A DNA stretch of 34,205 bases from Candidatus Desulfosporosinus infrequens (GTDB lineage: Bacteria > Bacillota > Desulfitobacteriia > Desulfitobacteriales > Desulfitobacteriaceae), in the NCBI GenBank assembly GCA_900290375.1, contig OMOF01000778.1:1-34205 (forward strand), given 5' to 3'. Below the pieces are notes generated by a model. That model made no database searches, was not told where the DNA came from, and saw only the letters and a list, made by a program, of their open reading frames with translations. The position numbers were made by a program, and so were the translations under genes. Positions 1 to 9,537 of this stretch are shown here, piece by piece (positions within the stretch are counted from its first letter, which is position 1; the number at the start of each line of letters is the position of its first letter).

Positions 1-144
1 AGCGGGATCCTGTCCGATAACGGTTTCAAGTTCTTTGGCGGAGGTCTCAGGATTTTTGGTTAAGGCAATCACCCTCATGGCGGACGTGGGAAGGGGGGGA
101 AGAGCTTGTACTCGTTTTAATATATGTTCTAATTTGATTGACAA
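1..144 (-). CDS. HDOD-domain protein, N-terminal fragment
   Basis: Only the first 48 codons lie in the window; the gene continues past the left edge. Reading from a TTG at 144-142 gives a protein whose residues 14-48 (ALPPLPTSAMRVIALTKNPE and following, ending ELETVIGQDPA) match the typical opening of an HDOD domain: a proline-rich LPPLP turn, a helix, then the I-x-x-DP segment. HDOD proteins are HD-related signalling modules that usually lack nuclease activity and are often coupled to regulatory domains. The start is supported by a GGAGGAG ribosome binding site just upstream. It begins 16 bases after the stop of the membrane protein on the same strand, so the two probably share a transcript. 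Domains beyond the edge are unknown. Confidence 0.75.
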   Translation of the reverse strand, partial: MSIKLEHILKRVQALPPLPTSAMRVIALTKNPETSAKELETVIGQDPA

Positions 145-160
145 TTAAACTCCTCCTTCC

Positions 161-499
161 CTATTTAAAAATATGAGTTAGAATTAAACTGATTATGCTG
201 AGAACTAAGGCACCGATAAAGGCACTGGAAAAGCTCTGAATGGAAAATCCCGGGACTAATTTAGCTGTCAAGGCTAACATGGCTGCATTAATAACTAAAG
301 TGAATAATCCTAAGGTCAAAATCTGCAAGGGGAAGGTGAAAAACGAGAATATCGGTCGAACGAGAGTATTAACCAGACCCCAAACAAGTGCTGCAAAAAT
401 TGCAGTCGAGAAGCTCGCTAGGTGAAGGCCAGGAACTATAAAGGTCATCAGAACTAGAGCCAAGGCATTAATCAACAAACGAACAATCAATCCGATCAT
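161..499 (-). CDS. Small four-helix membrane protein, phage holin family (PF04020-like)
   Basis: The protein has 112 residues, almost entirely hydrophobic, with four predicted membrane helices (about residues 3-22, 26-48, 56-82 and 88-110) joined by short loops, including a conserved-looking NTLVRPI segment after helix 2. This layout matches the small bacterial membrane family annotated as phage holin family protein (the mycobacterial four-TM holin-like group). Most members are chromosomal and not linked to phages, so a lytic role should not be assumed. The ATG at 499-497 follows a GGAGATC ribosome binding site. It is transcribed divergently from the lipoprotein gene that starts at 594 and runs into the HDOD gene. 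Confidence 0.8.
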   Translation of the reverse strand: MIGLIVRLLINALALVLMTFIVPGLHLASFSTAIFAALVWGLVNTLVRPIFSFFTFPLQILTLGLFTLVINAAMLALTAKLVPGFSIQSFSSAFIGALVLSIISLILTHIFK

Positions 500-593
500 A
501 AAAAGTGATCTCCTTTTCTACTGAATTTTTTTTAGACGGCAGGGAAAACTAATCTTAATAATTAAGGATCGAGCTTCGAAAGGAGCGTATCCC

Positions 594-1970
594 ATGTCAA
601 TAAGAGTACGGTCCCTTTTCGTGATTTTCCCCTTATGTCTTAGTTTAACAATAACTGGCTGTGGTCTACAAGCCCTTTTAGGAAACAAGAACAAAACTTC
701 TTCAACGCAGGGAGAGACTAAGGCGGTTATCGCAGTTTCTTTAGATGAGGAAGACCCTAATAAACTACTTATTACCAAAGGAATCGATGATTTGGCGAAG
801 AAGGAAAACGTGCAAGTGAAGTATTTGGAACAAAGTGCAGCGGGAGAAGGGTCCCCCTTGAAAGGGGCGAAGGTTCTTATTTATCAAGGGGGAAATCCGA
901 GTCTTCTAAAGAACGCAGAAACAAACAAAATTCCAGTGTTAGCATTAAGTCAACTTCCAGCAGGTGTTAAGCCTGTGGGGATCATCACACCGGATCAGGA
1001 AAAAGTTGGGGAGCTTATGGCTCAAACCTTGGTAGGTAAGGTTGCTGAGGGTCAGGTTGTAATTTTGCAGGGAGACCCGAGCGATACTGGATTCCAGGAA
1101 CGCTTAGCCGGAAACAAAGCGGTGCTTAGTAAATATCCTAAGTTAACAGTTCAGACCATTGTAAGTTCCCCGGATTCTGAAACCGTTGCCAAGCAAGGGT
1201 TAGTAGATTCTCTCCAGAAAAATTCCGGGAAAGTTCAGGGTATTTTGGCTTATACGGAGAAACTAGCAGTCCTAGCAAGCGCAGTTTTGAAAGAAGCGCA
1301 AGCAGATAAGAAAATTAGCTTAGTCGGAGGACAAGCCAGTGTAGCCTCCTTGGAACGAATCTCAAGTGGAGCGCAGGCGGGTGATGTTGATACTTCCCCT
1401 TATCTGCAAGGTGTCAATGCGTATCAATGGGCGCATAAGATCATGAATAAAGAATCATTAGATGTCAATGACTCTATCACAAGTGAGCAAGGGGAAATTC
1501 CGGCTAAGATTATTCAAGTTAAGGCTGTAACTCCAGATAATCTTGCACTGATCCAGAAGAGTTATACCAAAACTTTGCAAAGCGCAGAACAAGATAAAAA
1601 GCAAACAGAGCAGACGGACCAAGCATCTAAATCAAAGGACCAATCAAAAGATCAAGGGCAAGCCGAGAAAACGAATCAGAGCGGTGATAAGACAGGTGCA
1701 AGTAGCGAAGGGCAAGGGCAACAGCAACAGGATAAACCGAGCTCTCTTCCTCCGGGAGTAAAAACAGTGACGGAACGAATTAAGACTGAAACAACGCGCG
1801 AGTATCTTGATGCTCAAGGTAAAGTTATTGGTACAGAAAAAACTACCAATGAACAGGTAAAAACCGTGCCTCCCGAAATGTTAAAGCAGCAGTCTGAGCA
1901 ATCAAAAGAAGACGCAACAAAAGATGGAGGGGATCAGTCTGCAAAAAATGAAGGAATGGGGAAAAAATAA
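594..1970 (+). CDS. Lipoprotein with periplasmic sugar-binding-protein-like domain and Lys/Gln-rich tail
   Basis: 458 residues. An N-terminal signal peptide ends in a lipobox LTITGC with the lipidated cysteine at residue 23. Residues about 43-310 have the alternating strand/helix pattern of a type 1 periplasmic binding protein (RbsB/LacI-like), for example the segments GIITPDQEKVGELMAQ and VVILQGDPSDTGFQER, which fit the second half of that fold. A low-complexity Lys/Gln/Ser/Asp stretch (about 325-385) follows, then a short region with TVTERIKTETTREYLD. The ligand cannot be told. No ABC permease or ATPase is beside it, so a sensory or cell-wall role is as likely as transport. The start has a GAAAGGAG ribosome binding site 8 bases upstream. 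A terminator follows, so it is probably a single-gene unit. Confidence 0.75.
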   Translation: MSIRVRSLFVIFPLCLSLTITGCGLQALLGNKNKTSSTQGETKAVIAVSLDEEDPNKLLITKGIDDLAKKENVQVKYLEQSAAGEGSPLKGAKVLIYQGGNPSLLKNAETNKIPVLALSQLPAGVKPVGIITPDQEKVGELMAQTLVGKVAEGQVVILQGDPSDTGFQERLAGNKAVLSKYPKLTVQTIVSSPDSETVAKQGLVDSLQKNSGKVQGILAYTEKLAVLASAVLKEAQADKKISLVGGQASVASLERISSGAQAGDVDTSPYLQGVNAYQWAHKIMNKESLDVNDSITSEQGEIPAKIIQVKAVTPDNLALIQKSYTKTLQSAEQDKKQTEQTDQASKSKDQSKDQGQAEKTNQSGDKTGASSEGQGQQQQDKPSSLPPGVKTVTERIKTETTREYLDAQGKVIGTEKTTNEQVKTVPPEMLKQQSEQSKEDATKDGGDQSAKNEGMGKK

Positions 1971-1979
1971 GAAGTCTTA

Positions 1980-2009
1980 AAAGCCGAAGGCAGATTCGGC
2001 TTTTTCTTT
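1980..2009 (+). terminator. Rho-independent terminator after the lipoprotein gene
   Basis: An inverted repeat AAAGCCGAA / TTCGGCTTT with a six-base loop is followed directly by a T-rich run. It starts ten bases after the stop codon of the lipoprotein gene. Confidence 0.85.
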
Positions 2010-2100
2010 TACCCGAATCTAGATTCACATTGCTGCTTTGCGTGGCTTCTCTTTATATTCTTGTATAACGAGTGGTATAATTACAATGAATACTTTCTAA

Positions 2101-2129
2101 TTGTATAACCTTTAATTTAGATGTAAAAT
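2101..2129 (+). promoter_or_regulatory. Possible sigma-A promoter for uvrB
   Basis: TTGTAT and TAAAAT are separated by 17 bases, about 150 bases before uvrB. The -35 box is poor and a second TATAAT-like box lies at 2076-2081 without a good -35, so the assignment is tentative. The rest of the 307-base gap (1971-2277) holds the upstream terminator and otherwise AT-rich sequence. I saw no LexA box of the GAAC-N4-GTTC type. Confidence 0.3.
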
Positions 2130-2277
2130 AAACTAAGAAGTATTCTAAACTATTTTTATCCTTTGTTTAGACTCTTATGCCACTGCGCCACTGATCATGG
2201 AAATGAGCTAAGTCAGGGCAGAAAATATAACGGACATTATATTTAATGTATTTTGTTGATAAAAAGGAGACCAGAGC

Positions 2278-4311
2278 ATGGAATTCCAATTACATGCCCC
2301 CTATAAAGCAGCGGGGGATCAACCTCAGGCGATAGATGCTCTGGTTGTTGGGGTGAACGAAGGTCGGCGGTATCAGACGTTACTAGGGGTTACCGGATCT
2401 GGAAAGACCTTTACGATGGCTAATATAATTACGAAGGTGCAGAGGCCAACTCTGATACTTGCGCATAACAAAACGTTAGCCGCCCAACTTTATAGCGAGT
2501 TCAAGGAGTACTTTCCTGAAAATGCAGTGGAGTATTTCGTGAGTTACTATGATTATTATCAACCTGAGGCTTACGTGCCCTCTAGTGATACATTTATTGA
2601 AAAAGACGCTTCTATCAATGATGAAATTGAAAAATTGCGTCACTCGGCAACTGCTTCGCTACTTGAACGGCGTGATGTGATAGTCGTGGCTAGTGTTTCC
2701 TGCATTTACGGTTTAGGTTCCCCGGAGGATTATCGTGAACTTGTTCTTTCGTTAAGGCAGGGACAAGTTGTCGATCGTAACGAGATATTGCGCAAGCTAA
2801 TTTCGATACAATATGACCGTAACGATATAGCTTTCGTCCGGGGAACGTTTCGTGTGCGAGGGGATGTTGTAGAGATCTATCCGGCTGCTTCAAGTGAACG
2901 GGTGATTCGGGTGGAGATGTTCGGGGACGAAATCGAGCACATTTACGAGATCAATGTACTGACTGGGGAGATCTTAGGGGAGCGGTACCATGTCTCGATT
3001 TTCCCGAATTCTCACTATGTAACAGCCCGTGACAAAGTCATGCAGGCCGCAGAGAATATTGAAAAGGAACTGGAGGAACGGCTAAAGGTTTTAGAATCGG
3101 AGAACAAGCTTATAGAAGTACAGCGACTTGAGCAGCGGACACGCTATGATTTGGAAATGCTCAGAGAAATGGGCTTTTGTAACGGAATCGAAAATTATTC
3201 TCGACATTTGACGTTTCGTGAGCCAGGCGATACCCCTTATACCCTCTTGCATTATTTTCCGGATGATTTCCTCCTTTTTGTAGATGAATCCCATGTTTCC
3301 CTTCCTCAAGTGAGGGGGATGTATGAAGGGGACCGTTCACGTAAAACTACTTTGGTGGACTACGGTTTCCGCCTCCCTTCGGCTTTGGATAATCGACCTC
3401 TGACGTTCATCGAGTTTGAACACATAATTAAGCAAAGCGTCTTTGTTAGTGCGACGCCGGGCCCCTATGAACTCGCTCACTGCCCGACAGTTGTAGAGCA
3501 AATTCTGCGCCCTACAGGGTTGTTGGATCCAGAGGTTATTGTACGCCAGACAAAAGGGCAGATTGACGATTTGCTTAGGGAAATTCGAGCGCGGATCGCT
3601 AAGGATGAACGAGTCCTTGTTACGACGTTAACCAAGAAGATGGCAGAGGATCTCACAGATTATTTCAAAAACTTAGAAATTAAGGTTAAGTACTTGCACT
3701 CGGATATCAAGACACTTGAACGAGTGGAAATCCTGAGGGAGCTTCGCCTAGGCACAATCAACGTAGTCGTCGGGATTAACCTCTTGAGAGAAGGACTTGA
3801 TTTACCAGAAGTTTCCTTAGTTGCGATTCTCGATGCGGATAAAGAAGGATTTCTTAGGTCTGATCGTTCCCTCATTCAAACCATTGGTCGAGCAGCCCGC
3901 CATGCCCAAGGCAAGGTCATCATGTATGGTGATAAAATTACAAAATCAATGCAGCTCGCCCTAGATGAAACGAATCGACGCCGAGCAATACAAATGGCCC
4001 ACAACGAGAAAATGGGGATTACTCCTCAAACTATTCATAAGGCGGTTCATGATGCACCAGAGGCAACTAAAGTCGCCGAGCTAAAAAAAGCCTATGGATC
4101 AAAATTACCTCCTGAGGAGCTCGCCAATCTCCTTAAGAATTTGGAACAAGAAATGCGCCTAGCTGCACGAGACCTCGATTTCGAACGAGCTGCGGAAATC
4201 AGAGACGCGATGATCGAGCTAAAAGGGGAAGAAAACAAATACAAGATGACGTCGCAGCAACGCGGTAATACTCGGTATAAGCGAGAAAGTAAGAAGGCCA
4301 GCAAGAAATAA
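2278..4311 (+). CDS. uvrB: Excinuclease ABC subunit UvrB
   Basis: 677 residues, full length for the family. UvrB is the damage-verifying helicase-like subunit of nucleotide excision repair: it is loaded by UvrA and then recruits UvrC for incision. Visible motifs are Walker A GVTGSGKT (residues 37-44), the aromatic beta-hairpin region [12 protein letters not shown] (about 90-112) that grips DNA, the DEAD-box-like DESH followed by VSLPQ, the C-terminal helicase motifs ([16 protein letters not shown] and QTIGRAARH), and a final UVR domain (about 620-655) that contacts UvrC. The ATG follows AAAAGGAG. uvrA lies downstream in the same direction, but a repeat cluster separates the two, so cotranscription is uncertain. 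Confidence 0.98.
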   Translation: MEFQLHAPYKAAGDQPQAIDALVVGVNEGRRYQTLLGVTGSGKTFTMANIITKVQRPTLILAHNKTLAAQLYSEFKEYFPENAVEYFVSYYDYYQPEAYVPSSDTFIEKDASINDEIEKLRHSATASLLERRDVIVVASVSCIYGLGSPEDYRELVLSLRQGQVVDRNEILRKLISIQYDRNDIAFVRGTFRVRGDVVEIYPAASSERVIRVEMFGDEIEHIYEINVLTGEILGERYHVSIFPNSHYVTARDKVMQAAENIEKELEERLKVLESENKLIEVQRLEQRTRYDLEMLREMGFCNGIENYSRHLTFREPGDTPYTLLHYFPDDFLLFVDESHVSLPQVRGMYEGDRSRKTTLVDYGFRLPSALDNRPLTFIEFEHIIKQSVFVSATPGPYELAHCPTVVEQILRPTGLLDPEVIVRQTKGQIDDLLREIRARIAKDERVLVTTLTKKMAEDLTDYFKNLEIKVKYLHSDIKTLERVEILRELRLGTINVVVGINLLREGLDLPEVSLVAILDADKEGFLRSDRSLIQTIGRAARHAQGKVIMYGDKITKSMQLALDETNRRRAIQMAHNEKMGITPQTIHKAVHDAPEATKVAELKKAYGSKLPPEELANLLKNLEQEMRLAARDLDFERAAEIRDAMIELKGEENKYKMTSQQRGNTRYKRESKKASKK

Positions 4312-4319
4312 TTGCCAGT

Positions 4320-4516
4320 ATGCAAGTAGGGACGGTTCTTCGTTGCATCCGTTATTGCGTCGATAACTTGAGGAGGAAGTTTCTTAGCCGGATCGCACAC
4401 GTTGCATTGCGATTCGTTTGATGCTAAGGATAAAAGGAAAAACTCTGAGTGCAAGTAGGGACGGTTCTTGATTGCACGCAATAAGAGATGCAACGAAGAA
4501 CCGTCCCCACTTGCAT
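4320..4516 (+). repeat. Three copies of a 29-base REP-like element between uvrB and uvrA
   Basis: Two direct copies (4320-4348 and 4449-4477) and one inverted copy (4488-4516) share the core GCAAGTAGGGACGGTTCTT with ends TGCAA/TTGCA that are themselves complementary. The second and third copies face each other across ten bases and could fold into a long hairpin just upstream of the uvrA ribosome binding site. Extragenic repeats containing a GGGACGGTTCT core are, to my knowledge, common in clostridial genomes. Between copies 1 and 2 lies about 100 bases of sequence in which I see no gene. Confidence 0.85.
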
Positions 4517-4556
4517 TCTGCTTGCACTAACCAAAGACTAGGAGGCCAAACATACC

Positions 4557-7373
4557 ATGACCCAAGACTACCTAAAGGTGCGTGGAGCACGTGCTCATAA
4601 TCTCAAGAACATTGACATCGATATCCCACGCGATAAACTCGTAGTGATCACCGGATTGTCCGGCTCAGGAAAATCGTCCCTAGCCTTCGATACAATTTAT
4701 GCTGAGGGGCAGAGGCGGTATGTAGAATCCCTTTCAGCCTATGCCCGACAGTTTTTGGGGCAGATGGACAAGCCCGATGTGGATTCCATCGAGGGGCTGT
4801 CCCCCGCGATTTCTATAGATCAGAAGACAACCAACCGTAACCCCCGCTCGACGGTAGGTACTGCGACAGAGGTTTCCGATTATCTTCGCCTGCTTTATGC
4901 TCGGATTGGTCATCCGCATTGCCCACAGTGTGGTCGAGGGATTTCCCAGCAAACGGTTCAGCAGATGGTTGACCAAGTGATGCATTTACCGGAGCGAACC
5001 AAACTGCAGATTTTAGCTCCGCTCGTCAAAGGGAAAAAAGGGGAACATCAAAAGGTCTTTGAGGACGCTCGCAAGGCTGGGTATGTTCGAGTGCGTGTGG
5101 ACGGGGAGACGAGGGATCTCAGTGAAGAGATAGAGCTGGCAAAAAACAAAAAGCATTCTGTTGAAGTCGTGATCGACCGTATATCTCTAAAACCCGAAAG
5201 TGCTGAGCGTTTAGCGGATTCTCTGGAAACAGCGCTCAAACTTGGCGAAGGGAATGTCATTGCCGACATTTCTGATGGAGAAGAGCTTCGCTTTAGCGAG
5301 AATTTTGCTTGTCCGGATTGTGGGATTGCTCTTGAAGAAATTTCGCCACGTCTTTTTTCCTTTAACAGCCCTTATGGCGCTTGCCCTACTTGTACGGGGC
5401 TGGGGGCAAATCTTGTCGTGGACATTGATCTCCTCCTCCCTGATCATTCTCTGTCTTTGGCGACAGGGGCGATTGCGCCTTGGGCCAAATCCTCTTCAAG
5501 TTATTACCCCAAGATGATGGAAGCCGTAGCCTTAAACTTGGGGTTTGAGATGACTACTCCTTTGCAAGAACTTTCCGAAAAGCAATGGCAGGGGTTACTC
5601 CAGGGAACGGATACCCCCATTCGTTTTCAGTACCAAAATATTTTTGATCAACTAAAAACCTACAATACCAACTTCGAAGGGCTAGTTCCCCTTTTCGGAC
5701 GACGGTATAGAGAGTCAACCTCAGATATGGTGCGCGTCGAAATCGAAGGGTATATGAGCGAACACCCTTGCCCAGACTGTCAAGGGAAACGTCTGAAACC
5801 GGAAGCGTTAGCAGTGAAGGTGGGCGGGATCTCTATTGACGATTTGACCCGCCTGCCGATTATGGAAGCAATTAGCTTTCTCAATCAACTGAGCCTCACT
5901 CCGAAAGAGGAAACGATCGCCCACCAGATATTGAAGGAGATTAGGGAGAGACTGGGATTCTTGATCAATGTCGGCCTGGACTACCTGACATTGGGACGTG
6001 CTGCGGGTTCGCTCTCAGGTGGAGAAGCTCAGCGGATCCGCTTAGCAACTCAGATTGGGTCGAGCTTGATGGGTGTGCTTTATGTCCTAGATGAACCGAG
6101 CATTGGACTTCACCAACGGGATAATGCTCGTCTTCTTTCAACCCTTAAACGCTTAAGGGATCTTGGGAATACCCTGCTTGTGGTTGAGCATGATGAGGAT
6201 ACGATGATGGTTGCAGACCATATTATTGATATAGGACCTGGTGCAGGGGCTCATGGCGGACAAGTGGTGGCCGAGGGTACGCTTGAGGAAATCAAGGCCA
6301 ATAAGGCATCGATCACGGGACAATATTTGAGCGGCGAAAAACAGATTGCTGTGCCTGAGAAGCGTCGACAGCCGAACGGAAAGTGGCTTGAAATTTTTGG
6401 AGCTCGAGAAAATAACCTCAAAAATATCGATGTACACATCCCTTTAGGACTATTCACCTGTGTGACTGGGGTCTCAGGTTCAGGTAAAAGTACCTTGGTC
6501 AATGAGATCATCTATAAAGGTTTAACCTCCAAGTTGAGCGGAGCGAGGCGTCGTGCTGGAGCGCATGATCGTTTGGAAGGGTTGGAGTATCTGGACAAGG
6601 TAATTGATATTGACCAGTCCCCGATCGGACGGACGCCCCGTTCAAACCCAGCGACGTATACCGGCGTTTTCAATTTTATCCGGGAACTCTTTTCGATAAC
6701 GCCAGAAGCAAAGATGCGCGGGTACCAGCAAGGTCGATTTAGCTTCAACGTCAAAGGTGGCCGTTGTGAGGCCTGCCGTGGCGACGGGATCATCAAGATT
6801 GAGATGCATTTTCTTCCCGACGTCTACGTTCCTTGTGAAGTTTGTGAAGGGAAGCGGTATAATAGAGAGACTTTGGAAGTGCACTATAAAGGCAAAAGCA
6901 TTGCTCAGGTCCTGGACATGACAGTGGATGAAGCAGTAGAGTTCTTTAAAGCGGTTCCGAAAATTTCCCGGAAGTTTCAGACGATGCAGGATGTGGGGCT
7001 GGGGTATATTCGCCTAGGCCAACCAGCAACCACCTTATCCGGGGGAGAAGCCCAGCGTATTAAGCTGGCCACGGAATTGAGTCGACGCAGTACAGGGAAA
7101 ACAATTTATATTCTCGATGAACCAACGACAGGATTGCACACAGCGGATATTGACAAACTCCTCCAAGTTCTCCACCGTTTGGTGGAGGCAGGGGATACGG
7201 TGCTTGTTATTGAGCATAATCTTGATGTCATCAAAACGGCAGACTGGGTCATCGACCTCGGTCCTGAAGGGGGAAATCGTGGTGGAGACCTGTTAATAGC
7301 AGGGAACCCGGAGGATATTGCGGATTTTCCGACATCGTATACTGGACAGTATTTAAAACGCTACCTAAGGTAG
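4557..7373 (+). CDS. uvrA: Excinuclease ABC subunit UvrA
   Basis: 938 residues, typical length. UvrA is the dimeric ABC-type ATPase that recognises bulky DNA lesions and hands them to UvrB. Two ATP-binding halves are visible: Walker A GLSGSGKS (residues 33-40) with signature [16 protein letters not shown] and Walker [13 protein letters not shown], then a second GVSGSGKST with [16 protein letters not shown] and LDEPTTGLH. Zinc-binding cysteine pairs are present (CPDCG/CPTC in the first half, CEAC and CEVC in the second). The ATG has an AGGAGG ribosome binding site ten bases upstream. The stop codon TAG is the first three bases of a palindromic repeat. Confidence 0.98.
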   Translation: MTQDYLKVRGARAHNLKNIDIDIPRDKLVVITGLSGSGKSSLAFDTIYAEGQRRYVESLSAYARQFLGQMDKPDVDSIEGLSPAISIDQKTTNRNPRSTVGTATEVSDYLRLLYARIGHPHCPQCGRGISQQTVQQMVDQVMHLPERTKLQILAPLVKGKKGEHQKVFEDARKAGYVRVRVDGETRDLSEEIELAKNKKHSVEVVIDRISLKPESAERLADSLETALKLGEGNVIADISDGEELRFSENFACPDCGIALEEISPRLFSFNSPYGACPTCTGLGANLVVDIDLLLPDHSLSLATGAIAPWAKSSSSYYPKMMEAVALNLGFEMTTPLQELSEKQWQGLLQGTDTPIRFQYQNIFDQLKTYNTNFEGLVPLFGRRYRESTSDMVRVEIEGYMSEHPCPDCQGKRLKPEALAVKVGGISIDDLTRLPIMEAISFLNQLSLTPKEETIAHQILKEIRERLGFLINVGLDYLTLGRAAGSLSGGEAQRIRLATQIGSSLMGVLYVLDEPSIGLHQRDNARLLSTLKRLRDLGNTLLVVEHDEDTMMVADHIIDIGPGAGAHGGQVVAEGTLEEIKANKASITGQYLSGEKQIAVPEKRRQPNGKWLEIFGARENNLKNIDVHIPLGLFTCVTGVSGSGKSTLVNEIIYKGLTSKLSGARRRAGAHDRLEGLEYLDKVIDIDQSPIGRTPRSNPATYTGVFNFIRELFSITPEAKMRGYQQGRFSFNVKGGRCEACRGDGIIKIEMHFLPDVYVPCEVCEGKRYNRETLEVHYKGKSIAQVLDMTVDEAVEFFKAVPKISRKFQTMQDVGLGYIRLGQPATTLSGGEAQRIKLATELSRRSTGKTIYILDEPTTGLHTADIDKLLQVLHRLVEAGDTVLVIEHNLDVIKTADWVIDLGPEGGNRGGDLLIAGNPEDIADFPTSYTGQYLKRYLR

Positions 7374-7461
7374 GGGCACGATGCATCGTGCCTGTATGGT
7401 TGGAAAATGTACCCGCGTAGAACGGAGAATGGGGTTGGGCACGATGCATCGTGCCCCTACG
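7371..7461 (+). repeat. 91-base repeat unit bounded by two palindromes
   Basis: GGCACGATGCATCGTGCC occurs at 7375-7392 and again within 7437-7456, each a perfect palindrome. The left copy is extended outward by TAGG and the right copy by CCTA, so the whole unit reads TAGGGGCA...TGCCCCTA and has inverted-repeat ends around a roughly 44-base core. It resembles a REP/BIME or miniature element. Its first three bases are the uvrA stop codon. Confidence 0.75.
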
Positions 7462-7480
7462 ATTGGGAATGTTTTATATG

Positions 7481-7513
7481 TCGAATGAGAAAGTAATGTT
7501 TTTTCTCATTCGA
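7481..7513 (+). other. 12-base-pair hairpin before the HAD gene
   Basis: TCGAATGAGAAA and its exact complement TTTCTCATTCGA are separated by nine bases rich in T. No T-run follows the second arm, so it is a poor intrinsic terminator. It could be an attenuating or protective hairpin, or an operator. Confidence 0.5.
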
Positions 7514-7545
7514 ACGGATAGGCGTAACAAAGGAGTGGTAAGATC

Positions 7546-8358
7546 GTGGTAATTCGTTTAGTAGCTATGGATCTAGATGATACGTTGCTTAAGGATGATT
7601 GGACTATTTCCCCCAGAGTTGTCAAGGCGATTCAAAAGGCCCAGGCGCAGGGTGTTAAAATGACAATTGCTACCGGGCGCATGTCTATCTCTGCACGTCC
7701 TTATGCAGAACAACTGGGGTTGGATGTTCCGGTAATCACGTATCATGGGGCGATGGTACAACAGGTGTTGAGCGGTGATATTCTATTTCGAAGGGTTATT
7801 CCTAGTGCTGTGGCAGCCGAAATTGTGCGGTATGTTTTGGAACGGGGAGTTTATATTCAGGTCTATCTCAAAAACCGCGTCGTGGCGGCGGAACTGAATG
7901 AATGGTCCCAGGATTATGAGCGGATTGCGAGTGTCACTGTTGAGAAAGGAGACCTGTCGGCCCTGCTTGGCCAGGAACCCGAAGGGGTCGAGAAAATTCT
8001 AATGATGGCAGATGAAGCGAACCTAGACCAATTGGCTCCATTATTAAAACAACATTATGGAGATAAGGTGCACATCACTAAATCAAAACCCTATTATCTA
8101 GAAATGACGGATTGTTCAGTCAACAAAGGCGTAGCTTTGGCCGCTTTAGCCGAGCGCTTAGGTATTGCCCAGGCAGAAGTTATGGCGATTGGAGACAGTT
8201 TTAATGATTTAGAAATGATTAAATACGCGGGTCTAGGTGTGGCTATGGGAAATGCTCGGTCGGAAATTAAAGAACAAGCGGATATCATTACGGCCACGAA
8301 TGAGGAAGATGGGGTGGCGGAAGCCATTGAACGTTATGTTCTGGATAAGACACTTTAA
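7546..8358 (+). CDS. Cof-type HAD-IIB family phosphatase
   Basis: 270 residues, usual for Cof/YidA-like haloacid dehalogenase phosphatases, which hydrolyse small phosphorylated metabolites in the cytoplasm. Motif I is MDLDDTLL (catalytic Asp9 and Asp11), motif II is the TIATGRM segment, the conserved lysine is in NKGVALAAL, and motif IV is GDSFNDLEMI. The large cap between motifs II and III puts it in class IIB. The start is GTG with AAAGGAG about ten bases upstream. The substrate cannot be predicted. It is followed 61 bases later by the alpha-hydroxy-acid oxidase-like gene in the same direction. Confidence 0.9.
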   Translation: MVIRLVAMDLDDTLLKDDWTISPRVVKAIQKAQAQGVKMTIATGRMSISARPYAEQLGLDVPVITYHGAMVQQVLSGDILFRRVIPSAVAAEIVRYVLERGVYIQVYLKNRVVAAELNEWSQDYERIASVTVEKGDLSALLGQEPEGVEKILMMADEANLDQLAPLLKQHYGDKVHITKSKPYYLEMTDCSVNKGVALAALAERLGIAQAEVMAIGDSFNDLEMIKYAGLGVAMGNARSEIKEQADIITATNEEDGVAEAIERYVLDKTL

Positions 8359-8419
8359 GCTAAGGATAGTTATTAATGGACTATAGATTAAGAAAAAACG
8401 ATGAAGGTGGAGAGTTACG

Positions 8420-9436
8420 ATGGTGGACATGAAATCAATTCGCCAAACCGCGCGAGAAAGACTTAAGGGATTTTGTCGGGTTTGTCCTGAATGTAATGGC
8501 AAGGCCTGTGCAGGGGAAGTTCCCGGTATGGGAGGGCTAGGTACGGCGGCATCCTTTAAAAGTAATGTGGAAACCCTGGGGGCAGGTCGGCTAAATATGA
8601 GGACGCTTCATGATGCTAAAAATCCGAACACAATGTACAAACTTTTCGGATATGAACTTTCTACGCCGATTTTGGGTGCACCGATTACCGGCAATATGTA
8701 TAACATGGGTGGGGCTTTGAGCGAAGAAGAATGGGCTGAGGCAATAATTCAGGGTTGCTTAACGACGGGGGCTATAGGTTGTACTGGAGACGGAGCAGAC
8801 CCAGCCATGTATAATTCTGGGTTGAAGGCTATTGGCAAAGTACATGGTCGGGGTATCCCGTTCATTAAACCACGCGAGCAGGAAGAGGTTTTCAAGTATC
8901 TGCAACGTGCTGAGGAAGCCGGAGTCCTAGCCGTGGGCATGGACATTGATGGCGCTGGCCTAGTTACTATGGCTTTAAAAGGACAACCCGTTGGCCCCAA
9001 AACTAAAGAAGAAATGAGAGAGATCATTGCCAGCACGTCGTTACCGTTTATCCTTAAAGGCATCATGACGGTGGACGAGGCCAAACTAGCGATTGAAGTA
9101 GGTGCTGCAGCAATTGTTGTATCGAACCACGGTGGACGAGTGTTGGATCATACGCCTGGTACGGCAGAGATTCTGTCAGAAATCTCAGCAGCAGTTGATC
9201 GACGAATTCCTGTGCTTGTTGATGGCGGAGTTAGGTCGGGCACAGATGTACTGAAAATGTTGGCGCTTGGTGCGGATGCAGTTTTGATCGGAAGACCATT
9301 TATTATTGCCGCTTACGGCGGAGGCGCAGAGGGGATCTCTTTAGCGCTCAACACGATGACCTATGAACTGAAACAGGCTATGATTATGACGGGATGCGCA
9401 ACGCTTGAAGATATTAACATGGACATATTGTTATAA
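8420..9436 (+). CDS. FMN-dependent alpha-hydroxy-acid oxidizing protein with N-terminal cysteine motif
   Basis: 338 residues. The C-terminal half carries the hallmarks of the FMN-dependent alpha-hydroxy-acid dehydrogenase/oxidase TIM-barrel family: VSNHGGRVLDHTPGTAEIL, with the catalytic histidine and substrate-binding arginine, and DGGVRSGTDVLKMLALGADA with GRPF for the FMN phosphate. The family oxidises L-lactate, glycolate and similar acids, but the substrate here is unknown. Unlike classical members, residues 19-30 hold four cysteines spaced C-x2-C-x2-C-x4-C (CRVCPECNGKAC), suggesting an Fe-S or zinc site. The ATG follows AAGGTGGAG. The protein is somewhat shorter than canonical glycolate oxidases (about 360 residues). 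Confidence 0.85.
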   Translation: MVDMKSIRQTARERLKGFCRVCPECNGKACAGEVPGMGGLGTAASFKSNVETLGAGRLNMRTLHDAKNPNTMYKLFGYELSTPILGAPITGNMYNMGGALSEEEWAEAIIQGCLTTGAIGCTGDGADPAMYNSGLKAIGKVHGRGIPFIKPREQEEVFKYLQRAEEAGVLAVGMDIDGAGLVTMALKGQPVGPKTKEEMREIIASTSLPFILKGIMTVDEAKLAIEVGAAAIVVSNHGGRVLDHTPGTAEILSEISAAVDRRIPVLVDGGVRSGTDVLKMLALGADAVLIGRPFIIAAYGGGAEGISLALNTMTYELKQAMIMTGCATLEDINMDILL

Positions 9437-9537
9437 CCGAAATTTAAAACTGTACAAGCAATTATTGGCAATGGTGGAATATAACTATACAGGACCTCGA
9501 ACCACGAACCACGAACTTCGAGAGCGGGGCGGGCAGA

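Noticed and set aside
4320..4516. CRISPR-like array
   Set aside because: Three copies only, one inverted, with irregular spacing and no cas genes.
4092..4590. Minus-strand frames across the uvrB-uvrA gap
   Set aside because: They arise from the REP-like repeats and antisense of uvrB/uvrA; the protein sequence is low in meaning and has no ribosome binding site.
5242..5517. 91-residue frame inside uvrA
   Set aside because: It is in another frame of a strongly conserved gene, with no ribosome binding site or family likeness.
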